DNA from: an uncultured Flavobacteriaceae bacterium
Lineage (GTDB): Bacteria > Bacteroidota > Bacteroidia > Flavobacteriales > Flavobacteriaceae
Length of the DNA stretch: 64,000 nt
Assembly (NCBI GenBank): GCA_947497245.1
Contig: CANMFO010000006.1
Coordinates: 124,001 to 188,000, forward strand
Reading direction: 5' to 3'
Every line of letters begins with the position of its first letter. Within the stretch, counting starts at the first letter, position 1. This document shows positions 46,387 to 54,342 of this stretch, in pieces. Position numbers and translations under genes: made by a program. The notes beneath the pieces are model-generated. The model was not told the DNA's origin and ran no database searches. It saw only the letters and a list, made by a program, of their open reading frames with translations.

Positions 46387-47355
46387 ATGCAACAAACAGA
46401 AACCATTTTCGAAACCCAATTTGAGGAAGAAGTGTATATCGGTCTTACCGATTTCCCCAAGCATTTATCGTCCAAGTATTTTTATGACAAAAGAGGGGAC
46501 AAGCTCTTTCAGGACATCATGGATATGCCCGAGTACTATCTGACGGACGTGGAGTTTGAAATTTTCGAGACCTATAAACAGCAGATAGCCGCCCTGTTCG
46601 TTTCGGGGAATGACAAGTTCAACCTCATCGAGTTGGGTGCGGGCGACGGCAAAAAGACCAAAGTACTTCTAAAGCACCTGGTCGAGCAGAAAATCAGCTT
46701 CACCTACCAACCCATCGACATCAGCCAGAACGTTCTGGACCAGCTGGAAGCGTCTTTACAAGACGAATTGCCACAGGTATCGGTGCAAACCAGGCAAGGT
46801 ACCTATTTTGAGGCCTTGGAAAGGATAAATTCCGATAATGGGGCCAAGAAAATAATATTGTTCCTAGGTTCCAATATCGGAAACCTTCTGCATCCACAAG
46901 CCATTGCATTTCTGCAAAGTGTGCGGGAATCGATGCAGGAGGATGACCTGTTCTTTGTGGGTTTTGACCAGAAGAAGCATCCCCAGACCATTCTGGACGC
47001 CTACAACGACCCAACCGGAATTACGGAGGCCTTCAACAAAAATATTCTGGTTCGCCTGAACAAGGAATTGGACGGAAACTTTGATCTAGATCAATTTCTC
47101 CACTGGGAGGTCTACAATCCAGAAACGGGTACGGCCAAAAGTTATCTGGTTTCCCAAAAACAGCAAACTGTGGTCCTGAACAAACTCGAATTGAGAATCG
47201 ACTTCAAACCCTGGGAGACCATCCATACCGAAATATCGCAAAAATACGACGATGCGACCGTGGCTTGGTTGGCAGCACAATCGGGCCTGAAAGTTAGCCA
47301 CTGGTTTTCCGACCAAGGTAATCTATACAAAAACTATGTGTTCACAAAGGACTGA
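46387..47355 (+). CDS. egtD: L-histidine N-alpha-methyltransferase EgtD
   Basis: A 322-residue SAM-dependent methyltransferase that makes hercynine from histidine and three SAM. The SAM site is IELGAGDGKKTKVLL and the second binding loop FLGSNIGNLL; the N-terminal PKHLSSKYFYDKRGDKLFQD and C-terminal histidine-binding segment (ISQKYDDATVAWLA) are family features. Encoded 16 bp after EgtB, it gives the two core ergothioneine enzymes. It links to the SAM-producing genes 16 kb away only through metabolism. Confidence 0.94.
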   Translation: MQQTETIFETQFEEEVYIGLTDFPKHLSSKYFYDKRGDKLFQDIMDMPEYYLTDVEFEIFETYKQQIAALFVSGNDKFNLIELGAGDGKKTKVLLKHLVEQKISFTYQPIDISQNVLDQLEASLQDELPQVSVQTRQGTYFEALERINSDNGAKKIILFLGSNIGNLLHPQAIAFLQSVRESMQEDDLFFVGFDQKKHPQTILDAYNDPTGITEAFNKNILVRLNKELDGNFDLDQFLHWEVYNPETGTAKSYLVSQKQQTVVLNKLELRIDFKPWETIHTEISQKYDDATVAWLAAQSGLKVSHWFSDQGNLYKNYVFTKD

Positions 47356-47394
47356 ACGGCGCCTTTTTAAACACATGTACAAATATCTTAAAAA

Positions 47395-47676
47395 ATGAAA
47401 GCGATTTGGAACAATACGGTAATTGCCGAGAGCGATGACACCTTGGTAGTGGAGAACAACCACTATTTTCCCGCAGACAGTATAAAAAAGGAATATTTTA
47501 AATCCAGCGACCTGCATAGCACCTGCCCATGGAAAGGGGTGGCATCCTATTATACCCTGGAAGTCAACGGGGAACAAAACCCGGATGCGGCATGGTATTA
47601 CCCTGAGGTAAGTGAATTGGCCAAGGGGATCAAAGGAAGGGTGGCCTTTTGGAAGGGCGTGACCATTGCCGAGTAG
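47395..47676 (+). CDS. DUF427 small protein
   Basis: A 93-residue DUF427 protein with the full family pattern: SDLHSTCPWKGVASYYTLEV, AAWYYPEVSELAKGI and RVAFWKGV. It probably folds as a small beta-tent domain. Function is unknown. It follows egtD by 39 bp in the same direction and ends at a bidirectional terminator, so it is likely transcribed with egtBD. Confidence 0.85.
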   Translation: MKAIWNNTVIAESDDTLVVENNHYFPADSIKKEYFKSSDLHSTCPWKGVASYYTLEVNGEQNPDAAWYYPEVSELAKGIKGRVAFWKGVTIAE

Positions 47677-47680
47677 AAAC

Positions 47681-47714
47681 AAAAAAGCCGGAAGGCCATA
47701 AGCGTTCCGGCTTT
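47681..47714. terminator. Bidirectional terminator between DUF427 and CBM48 genes
   Basis: AAAGCCGGAA (47684-47693) and TTCCGGCTTT (47705-47714) pair around an 11-nt loop, with A-run on one side and T-rich sequence on the other. It ends the egt transcript and the opposing CBM48 gene. Confidence 0.88.
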
Positions 47715-47731
47715 CATTTTGTTAAAACGGA

Positions 47732-48028
47732 TCAAAGCTCCAAAACGGCATTTTCGGCTCCGGCATAATCGTTCCATTGATAACGATCCGCCTGGGCATC
47801 GTTCACGTAGTCCCCGTCGATAATGTACCTGAACTCAAAAGTACTTTCTTTGGGAAGTTCAAAGGTCCCTTTGAAATTTCCGTTCTTCAATTTTTTCAAC
47901 GAACTCCCTTTAGGGTCCCAGTTGTTGAAGTCGCCTACCACGACCACTTTCTTAGCTTCTTCCGCAGGTACCGTGAAAGTTACCTTGCATACTGGTTTTG
48001 TCTTTAGATATTGTTTAGCAATTGACAT
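47732..48028 (-). CDS. Stand-alone CBM48/AMPK-beta-like glycogen-binding domain protein
   Basis: A 98-residue protein consisting only of an early-set (CBM48/AMPK1-CBM) domain: VTFTVPAEEAKKVVVVGDFN, then NWDPKGSSLKKLKNGNFKGT and FEFRYIIDGDYVNDAQADR. The aromatic and charged residues that contact glucan (W in NNWDP, Y/R in the later strand) are present. It may target or regulate glycogen or starch enzymes; no such genes are nearby. The 150 bp upstream of it hold no gene. Confidence 0.85.
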   Translation of the reverse strand: MSIAKQYLKTKPVCKVTFTVPAEEAKKVVVVGDFNNWDPKGSSLKKLKNGNFKGTFELPKESTFEFRYIIDGDYVNDAQADRYQWNDYAGAENAVLEL

Positions 48029-48179
48029 GATTCCTATGTTTTAAATTTTCGGCAAAACTAAGGCAATAAGTTCCTTGTACACAATGATTTAGATCAGTTT
48101 TATCATTTTCGTAATATTTTAATAACAATTTGGGGCGTTACTCAAAATATGCCGCCGCATTTTTGTAAGTGGACAACGG

Positions 48180-49265
48180 CTAGCTCGCTGTTTTTATGAT
48201 TTTTACTATCGCATCGATCTCCTTTTCGGTGTTGTAGAAATGAAAGCTTAGGCGGATGCCCCCTCCCCGTTTGGAACAGACCACATTGTTATCGGAAAGT
48301 TCTTGAAAAAGGGCTTCATCCCCACTGATATTGAAAATCGTACTATGCGTTTTCCTGGCGACCACGACCTCCTCCAAAAGTCCCAGGGCACTGAACTCCT
48401 TCCTGGCCTTTTCGGCCAACCTCTTGTTTTGTTGTTCAATCCTGTCCATACCAATTCCCATCATAAAATCCAAAGAGAACTTCAAGCTGCCAAAAGAGAG
48501 GCAGGATAAATGGCCCGGCTCAAAACGCTTTGCAAAGGGAATGTTGTCTTTTTGGGCGACATCCCCGTTCGCAGCGTTAAACCCAATGGTATTTATCGAA
48601 AATTGATTTTCCAAGCCATCCTTAAGAAGCAGAAAACCGCTGCCATACCCTGCCAAAAGCCATTTATAGGCGCTTGTCCCGAGCACATCAATGGCCGATT
48701 CCCCAAAATTAAAATGGGTCATGCCACAAAACTGTGTGCCGTCGGCCAATACGAGAAGGTCCGGAAACTCTTTTTTTAGGTCATGGAGAAATTCCAGGTC
48801 AATTCGTATTCCGTTTTGCCATTGCACCAAGCTCAGCGCGAGTACTGAAATGTTCTCCATTCGAACCGCTTCCCGAATATCCCCTTCCAAATTTTCGGTG
48901 ATCGGCACATACGAAATTCTAAAAGCCCTATTTTCGAAGGGCCAGTTGACAGAGGGATAATCGTTCTCCAATAGCAGTATGCCGTGCTTTTTGTCCAGCC
49001 CCTCCAAAAGCATGTTCATCCCAGTGGACAGGTTGTTTATCAAAGCCACGTTTTTACTTTCACAAGCAAAAAAAGCCGCAATCGTTTTTCTGGTGTCCGA
49101 AATAAGGGTAAGACTATCGTGCCTCATATCGCTGGCATGTAGCAGAAAGTCCAAATCGTGCTCTTGTCTCCACTCTAAAAAGCTCTCGTAAAATGGCCCA
49201 AAAACCGCGGTATTGGCATAAATGCACTTTCGTAAAACCGGGAATTCCTTTCGTATCTGCTCCAT
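48180..49265 (-). CDS. Class V aminotransferase-fold PLP enzyme, candidate EgtE-like C-S lyase
   Basis: A 361-residue class V PLP enzyme. The PLP lysine is K201 in GTSAYKWLLAGYGSGF, the aspartate to the pyridine nitrogen is D175 in VLADGTQFCG, and the cofactor phosphate contact is NNLSTGMN. Length and fold fit isopenicillin-N-epimerase, cysteine desulfurase or EgtE types. EgtE cleaves hercynylcysteine sulfoxide to ergothioneine and is missing beside egtBD; this gene lies about 0.8 kb away on the other strand, so it is a candidate. The assignment is inference from position and fold only. Confidence 0.75.
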   Translation of the reverse strand: MEQIRKEFPVLRKCIYANTAVFGPFYESFLEWRQEHDLDFLLHASDMRHDSLTLISDTRKTIAAFFACESKNVALINNLSTGMNMLLEGLDKKHGILLLENDYPSVNWPFENRAFRISYVPITENLEGDIREAVRMENISVLALSLVQWQNGIRIDLEFLHDLKKEFPDLLVLADGTQFCGMTHFNFGESAIDVLGTSAYKWLLAGYGSGFLLLKDGLENQFSINTIGFNAANGDVAQKDNIPFAKRFEPGHLSCLSFGSLKFSLDFMMGIGMDRIEQQNKRLAEKARKEFSALGLLEEVVVARKTHSTIFNISGDEALFQELSDNNVVCSKRGGGIRLSFHFYNTEKEIDAIVKIIKTAS

Positions 49266-49295
49266 AGATCAAAACAAGGTAAGGGCGATTTGCCG

Positions 49296-49303
49296 TATCT
49301 TTG
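49296..49303 (+). promoter_or_regulatory. -7 promoter box of the 2TM-folA operon
   Basis: TATCTTTG is an exact TANNTTTG match 22 bp before the 2TM start, typical of short Flavobacterial leaders. No clear -33 TTG is seen. Confidence 0.5.
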
Positions 49304-49325
49304 TGAGATAAAGTTAACCATTCGC

Positions 49326-49715
49326 ATGTTCTCCAAAAATAAAAAAAGGGCAGGTGTGGACCTCGAACAGCACGAACTTCTTGAAAATGCGCAATTTCGC
49401 GTCAAACAAAGGAAACGGCTGTTCGCCCATTTTGTTATTTTTCTGATCGGAAGTGTTTTTTTGGCAGTGGCCAACAAGATATTAAAGTATGGGGAGGCCT
49501 ACGATTGGTTCATTTGGGCGATTGCCTTCTGGGCCTTTTTGTTCGTTATCCACACTTTCAATGTATTCGTCACCCAAAGATTTATGGGAAAGGAATGGGA
49601 ACGGGACCAACGTGAAAAATTGGTGGCCAAACAAAAGCAGCGCATTGCAGAGCTGCAAAAAGAGATCGAGGTTGATTTCCCCTTGTCCAACATCAATAAA
49701 AAAAAAGACCTGTGA
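49326..49715 (+). CDS. 2TM domain-containing small membrane protein
   Basis: From the ATG at 49326 the product is 129 residues with the 2TM pattern: a basic, helical N-terminus (QFRVKQRKRLFAHFVIFLIG), two hydrophobic helices separated by NKILKYGEAYDWF, and a C-terminal coiled, charged tail (KQKQRIAELQKEIEVDF). These proteins are common in Flavobacteria and some histidine kinases carry the same domain; function is unknown. It overlaps the folA start by 4 bp (GTGA), so the two are translated together. Confidence 0.85.
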   Translation: MFSKNKKRAGVDLEQHELLENAQFRVKQRKRLFAHFVIFLIGSVFLAVANKILKYGEAYDWFIWAIAFWAFLFVIHTFNVFVTQRFMGKEWERDQREKLVAKQKQRIAELQKEIEVDFPLSNINKKKDL

Positions 49716-50206
49716 CCATCACCATGATCGCCGCGGCGGCGGAAAACAATGCCTTGGGAAAGGACAACGACTTGCTCTGGCACCTTCCGGACGACTTTAA
49801 ACGCTTTAAAAAGTTGACCACGGGACATACGATCATTATGGGCCGCAAAACCTTTGAGAGCTTACCCAAGCCCTTACCGAACCGAACCCATGTGATCATT
49901 ACCCGCGACCAAAAGTATAAAACCGATTTTGAAGATTGCAGGGTGGTGCATTCCCTCCAAGCGGCCTTGGAATCGGTCAAAAACGAAAAGCTTGTCTTTA
50001 TCATTGGCGGAGGTGAGATATACCGTTTGGGGGAGGCATTTGCCGATTCCATTGAACTGACGCGGGTACATACCCACTTTGAAGATGCCGATACCTTTTT
50101 TCCAGAAATCGATGGGGGGATATGGGAACTGGTGAACGAAGTACACCACCCGAAGGATGAACGGCACGGGTTTGCCTTTACCTACCTGACCTATGTCAGG
50201 AAGTAG
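49712..50206 (+). CDS. folA: Dihydrofolate reductase FolA
   Basis: A 164-residue DHFR reducing dihydrofolate to THF. N-terminal AAAAENNALGKDNDLLWHLP contains the substrate aspartate region (LPDDFKRFK), followed by MGRKTFESLPKPLPNRTHVI and the NADPH loop IIGGGEIYRLG. GTG at 49712, overlapping the 2TM stop as GTGA, gives MTITMIAAAA, the usual N-terminus; ATG at 49724 is the alternative. It complements ThyA at 44.3 kb. Confidence 0.95.
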   Translation: MTITMIAAAAENNALGKDNDLLWHLPDDFKRFKKLTTGHTIIMGRKTFESLPKPLPNRTHVIITRDQKYKTDFEDCRVVHSLQAALESVKNEKLVFIIGGGEIYRLGEAFADSIELTRVHTHFEDADTFFPEIDGGIWELVNEVHHPKDERHGFAFTYLTYVRK

Positions 50207-50243
50207 GCCCGGGATTTGAAAGCCGTTGCGACCGATATGCCGG

Positions 50244-51032
50244 TCAAAAATCCCAATGCGAGATCACAACCGTCGAATCCACTTCGGTAAGAAAACCTTT
50301 CAGTGCGGAAACATGGGTATTGGTGTAAAAAACACTTTTGCCGCTTTCTGTGGATCGGTTCAAAGACCCGTTCCTTTCCAAGACCGCTCTGGTCTGTCGT
50401 GCGACCGCCTCGCCAGAGTCTATTACCCTTATATGCCCGGGAAGCAGTTCATTTAGCAAGGGCATTAGGTAAGGATAATGGGTACAGCCCAGCACCAAAT
50501 GGTCCATTCCGCTTTCAAGCATGGGTTCCAAGTATTTTTTAAGAAGGGTCCTGGCTTCGCTTGACCCTGCCTTTCCAGCTTCGATCAGGGGAACCAATCC
50601 TGTACCTTCCTGCTCGATGACCTTGATTCCATGGGCATGGTTTTCCGAGGTACTGTGGAACAGGCTACTGCCCAAGGTCCCCTTGGTGGCCAAAACCCCG
50701 ACGGTCTTTGACCGGGACTGAAGGGCCGCGGGCTTTATGGCCGGCTCGATTCCGATAAAGGGCACATCGTAATTTTTTCTGAGGTGGTCAATGGCATTGG
50801 TAGTGGCGGTATTGCAGGCCACCACGATCAGTTTACAGGCCCTGTCGAGCAAAAATTCCGTGTTCTTGATACTAAGTTGACGGATGTGTTCCTCCGATTT
50901 TTCCCCATAGGGGGCATATTTGCTATCCGCTAGGTAAATGGTATTCTCGGAGGGCATTAGCCTATGGATTTCCTTCCAAATGGAAGTGCCCCCCACTCCA
51001 GAATCAAAAATACCAATGGGATGGTCGCTCAT
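50244..51032 (-). CDS. murI: Glutamate racemase MurI
   Basis: The start MSDHPIGIFDSGVGGTSIWK gives a 262-residue racemase supplying D-glutamate for peptidoglycan. The two catalytic cysteines are in VACNTATTNA and LGCTHYPYL. Sequence upstream in frame is not family-like. It follows pafA (stop at 51043) with a 10-bp gap on the same strand and converges with folA. Confidence 0.95.
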   Translation of the reverse strand: MSDHPIGIFDSGVGGTSIWKEIHRLMPSENTIYLADSKYAPYGEKSEEHIRQLSIKNTEFLLDRACKLIVVACNTATTNAIDHLRKNYDVPFIGIEPAIKPAALQSRSKTVGVLATKGTLGSSLFHSTSENHAHGIKVIEQEGTGLVPLIEAGKAGSSEARTLLKKYLEPMLESGMDHLVLGCTHYPYLMPLLNELLPGHIRVIDSGEAVARQTRAVLERNGSLNRSTESGKSVFYTNTHVSALKGFLTEVDSTVVISHWDF

Positions 51033-51042
51033 TTTTCTTGTA

Positions 51043-52728
51043 TTACTCCAATACCTCGACGATCGGCTTCCCGGTGGTTCCATTGGGAAAGGCAATCCCC
51101 AACAAACTTGCTAAGGTCGGGGCGATATCGGGTATTTCGGTCCGGGCAACCGTGCTGCCCCTTTTGATTCCCTTACCGTAAAACAAAAGTGGCACATGGG
51201 TATCATAAATATGTGGGGTTCCATGGGAAGTCCCCGTTTCACGATACGATATTGTTCCCGGCTTTAAAACCAGCAAAACATCACCGGAACGTTTCTGGTT
51301 GTACCCGTTTTGTAGAATATAGGGTATTCCCTTGGTGTATTCGTTTTTCATCATCTGGTCTCCCGTATACACCCTATCGACAACCGGATAATCCAATAAC
51401 TCCCTCGCAATGATTTCTTGTACCTCGGCAACCTCCATGTCCAAATTTTCGATGACCTTATGGTCCAGGAAAAGCTGGTAGTTCGAGAAATTTCTCAAAA
51501 TATCGACAGTTCCGAACCTGTACTTGAGAAACTCGTTCAACTTCGGTCGGATGGATTCGAACTTAAAATAGCCCGCGGGTATTTTTCGGTCTCTCAAATA
51601 GGCCGGCACGTCCACGGCGCCATGGTCGGCAGTCAAAAAGACCGTGTATTCCCCCGGACCCACTTTTTGATCCAGCATCTTGAAGAGACGTTCTAGGTCC
51701 ATGTCCAATCTCAAATAGGTATCCTGCACCTCCTTGGAATTTACCCCATACTTATGGCCTACATAATCTGTGCTCGAAAAACTGACCGCCAAAAAATCGG
51801 TTATGGCATCCATACCCAAAGACTCCTTCTGAACCGCTTCCATTGCGAAATCGGTGGTGATGCTATTCCCGTAAGGTGTGGACTTCAAAATTTCAAAATC
51901 GGCATTTTTGTTCACCATATTCGGGGTAGTATGCGGGAAAGTAGGCGTAATTTCCGTTTCGAACAGGCCTTCATAGGCATTGTTGTCGGTCCCACTCTCG
52001 GAATACGTACTGATATCCTTGACGGTCGTCCAGGGCTTTTTATAGCTCTTTATGACGTTGGACCCATTAAAATCCCGTACCCATTTGGGCAGCTGTTGCA
52101 TGTAGTAGCTGCTACTTATCCACTTGCCCTCGTCCTCGCCGTGAAACCAATAGGCCGCATTGGCGGTATGGCCACCGGGAAGTACGGCCCCCCTATCTTT
52201 AAGCGCAATGGCAATGGTCTTTCCCCGCATTTGGTTATGCAGGCGCAATTCATCCGTAATGGTGCTGACGGTCATCCTATGGGGCGACATCTTTCCGGCG
52301 TCGGAGGTCGTACCGACAGATACAAAGGTGGTGTCCGAGGCACAGTACACCTCTGTGCCACTGACCTTATCATACCAGTTGTTGCCGATGATTCCATGTG
52401 TACCCGGGGCGGCACCTGTGTACACCGATGTATGCCCGGGACCAGTGCTGGTCGGCGCATAGTTAAAATGGTTGTTTTTGCAGTTAAAGCCTTCTTCTAC
52501 CAGTCGTTTAAAACCACCATCTCCATAATGGTTCCAAAATCGGGTGATATAGTCGTAGCGCATTTGGTCCACCACAATACCCACGACCAATTTGGGAACG
52601 GTTTTGAGGTTTGTCCTTTGCACGTTGTCCGTTTTGTTCTTGGATTTCCTCTGGGCGTTCGCCTCCAAGGGGTTGAAAAAAGCGATCAACACGGCCAGTA
52701 AAAGTAAAAAGGTATTCTTTTGCATCAT
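51043..52728 (-). CDS. pafA: Phosphate-irrepressible alkaline phosphatase PafA
   Basis: A 561-residue exported phosphomonoesterase of the PafA type described in Flavobacteria. It has a signal peptide (residues about 1-25, ..NPLEANAQ), metal-ligand VVGIVVDQMRYDYITRFW, and the nucleophile threonine in APTSTGPGHTSVYTG (Thr in place of the Ser of PhoA). Further metal ligands are FLTADHGAVDVPAYL and GTSHGTPHIYDTHVPL. It releases phosphate from organic esters in the periplasm, independent of phosphate supply in studied homologues. It lies upstream of murI. Confidence 0.93.
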   Translation of the reverse strand: MMQKNTFLLLLAVLIAFFNPLEANAQRKSKNKTDNVQRTNLKTVPKLVVGIVVDQMRYDYITRFWNHYGDGGFKRLVEEGFNCKNNHFNYAPTSTGPGHTSVYTGAAPGTHGIIGNNWYDKVSGTEVYCASDTTFVSVGTTSDAGKMSPHRMTVSTITDELRLHNQMRGKTIAIALKDRGAVLPGGHTANAAYWFHGEDEGKWISSSYYMQQLPKWVRDFNGSNVIKSYKKPWTTVKDISTYSESGTDNNAYEGLFETEITPTFPHTTPNMVNKNADFEILKSTPYGNSITTDFAMEAVQKESLGMDAITDFLAVSFSSTDYVGHKYGVNSKEVQDTYLRLDMDLERLFKMLDQKVGPGEYTVFLTADHGAVDVPAYLRDRKIPAGYFKFESIRPKLNEFLKYRFGTVDILRNFSNYQLFLDHKVIENLDMEVAEVQEIIARELLDYPVVDRVYTGDQMMKNEYTKGIPYILQNGYNQKRSGDVLLVLKPGTISYRETGTSHGTPHIYDTHVPLLFYGKGIKRGSTVARTEIPDIAPTLASLLGIAFPNGTTGKPIVEVLE

Positions 52729-52837
52729 AAAATTGTTAGAGGTGTAAAAGTAAATAAATTCACCCTTAATATTTTAATTGAGGGTTAAATGATATCCTTT
52801 ATTGTTATTTTTACGCCAAGAAGCCTATTTTTATTTC

Positions 52838-53575
52838 ATGAACCACCTTGCACAGATTGGCAGCTACTTTCTAATGTTGCGGGAAGTCTTCAAAAAACCT
52901 ACCAAATGGCGTATTATGAAGACCCTTATCTTAAAGGAAATCGATGAATTGATCTATGGTTCTTTGGGCATTATCATCTTTATTTCGTTCTTCATTGGGG
53001 CCGTTGTCGCCATTCAGACTGCATTGAACCTTACCAATCCTTTGATTCCCAGGAACCTTATCGGTTTTGCCACGCGGCAGTCGGTCATATTGGAATTTGC
53101 CCCCACCTTTGTTTCCATCATCATGGCCGGGAAAGTCGGTTCCTATATTACTTCGAGCATAGGTACGATGCGCGTTACCGAACAGATCGATGCCCTAGAG
53201 GTAATGGGCGTGAATTCGTTGAATTATCTGGTATTCCCCAAGATTATCGCTATGTTGTTTTATCCCTTCGCCATTGCCATTTCCATGTACGTGGGCATCT
53301 TTGGAGGATGGCTTGCCGGGGTTTTTGGGGGGTTTCTGACCAGTGCGGATTTTGTTACCGGCCTTACCCTGGAGTTTAAACCTTTCCATATTGTATATGC
53401 CTTTATCAAGACCTTGATTTTTGCGTTTGTCATTGCCACAATACCTTCTTTTCACGGCTATTTTATGAAGGGCGGTGCATTGGAGGTCGGCAAGGCCAGC
53501 ACCACTTCCTTTGTATGGACAAGTGTGGTGATCATCATCCTGAATTATATACTAACACAACTATTACTGGGCTAA
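52838..53575 (+). CDS. mlaE: MlaE-family ABC transporter permease
   Basis: The ATG at 52838 (MNHLAQIGSYFLMLREVF) gives 245 residues with five or six membrane segments. The MlaE signature is FAPTFVSIIMAGKVGSYITS with the downstream GTMRVTEQIDALEVMGVN. MlaE is the inner-membrane permease of the lipid-transport system that maintains outer-membrane asymmetry. The stop overlaps the ATPase start (TAATG), so MlaE and MlaF are made together. No MlaD (MCE) gene follows here. Confidence 0.92.
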   Translation: MNHLAQIGSYFLMLREVFKKPTKWRIMKTLILKEIDELIYGSLGIIIFISFFIGAVVAIQTALNLTNPLIPRNLIGFATRQSVILEFAPTFVSIIMAGKVGSYITSSIGTMRVTEQIDALEVMGVNSLNYLVFPKIIAMLFYPFAIAISMYVGIFGGWLAGVFGGFLTSADFVTGLTLEFKPFHIVYAFIKTLIFAFVIATIPSFHGYFMKGGALEVGKASTTSFVWTSVVIIILNYILTQLLLG

Positions 53576-54342
53576 TGATCGAGGTAAGCAACATACACAA
53601 ATCTTTCGGGGATGCACATGTGCTAAAGGGGATTTCCACCCATTTCGATACCGGCAAGACCAATTTGGTCATCGGACAAAGTGGTTCTGGGAAAACGGTG
53701 TTCCTGAAATGCCTCTTAGGGCTTTTCACTCCGGAAGAAGGCAGTATCAGCTACGACGGAAAAATATACTCCGAACTCAGCGGGGACGAGAAACGGGACT
53801 TGAGACAGGAAATGGGCATGGTTTTTCAGGGAAGTGCGCTGTTCGATAGCATGACCGTTGCCGGCAATGTTAAATTTCCCCTGGAAATGTTTACCAAACA
53901 GTCGGTCTCCGAAATGGAAGATCGGGTCGATGTGGTACTAAAGCGGGTCAACTTGATCGATGCCCACCAAAAATATCCCTCTGAAATTTCGGGGGGCATG
54001 CAAAAACGTGTGGCCATCGCCCGTGCCATCGTGATGAACCCCCAGTACCTGTTCTGCGACGAACCCAATTCAGGTCTTGACCCCAAAACGGCGATCTTGA
54101 TCGATAACCTGATCAAGGAAATTACGGAAGAATATGATATCACTACCGTAATCAACACACATGATATGAACTCGGTAATGGAAATCGGGGAGAAGATTAT
54201 TTTTTTAAAAGATGGCCTGAAGGAATGGGAAGGTACCAAAAACGAAATCTTTAAGACCGACAATGAAGCGGTCACCAACTTTGTGTACTCTTCGGAACTC
54301 TTTAAAAAAGTAAGACAGATGTATATCGAAGAGCGGAATTAA
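53575..54342 (+). CDS. mlaF: MlaF-like ABC transporter ATP-binding protein
   Basis: A 255-residue ATPase. Walker A is IGQSGSGKTVFLKC, the Q-loop MVFQGSALFDSM (typical of MlaF), the signature ISGGMQKRVAIA, Walker B LFCDEPNSGLDPK and the H-loop NTHDMNS. The start MIEVSNIHKSFGDAH overlaps the permease stop; the longer frame is the permease gene in another frame. It powers lipid movement with MlaE. It converges with the DUF389 gene, their ends overlapping by 4 bp. Confidence 0.93.
   Translation: MIEVSNIHKSFGDAHVLKGISTHFDTGKTNLVIGQSGSGKTVFLKCLLGLFTPEEGSISYDGKIYSELSGDEKRDLRQEMGMVFQGSALFDSMTVAGNVKFPLEMFTKQSVSEMEDRVDVVLKRVNLIDAHQKYPSEISGGMQKRVAIARAIVMNPQYLFCDEPNSGLDPKTAILIDNLIKEITEEYDITTVINTHDMNSVMEIGEKIIFLKDGLKEWEGTKNEIFKTDNEAVTNFVYSSELFKKVRQMYIEERN

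Noticed and set aside
51754-52701. A 315-codon plus-strand frame opposite pafA
   Set aside because: pafA carries full family motifs on the other strand; this frame has no recognisable domain.
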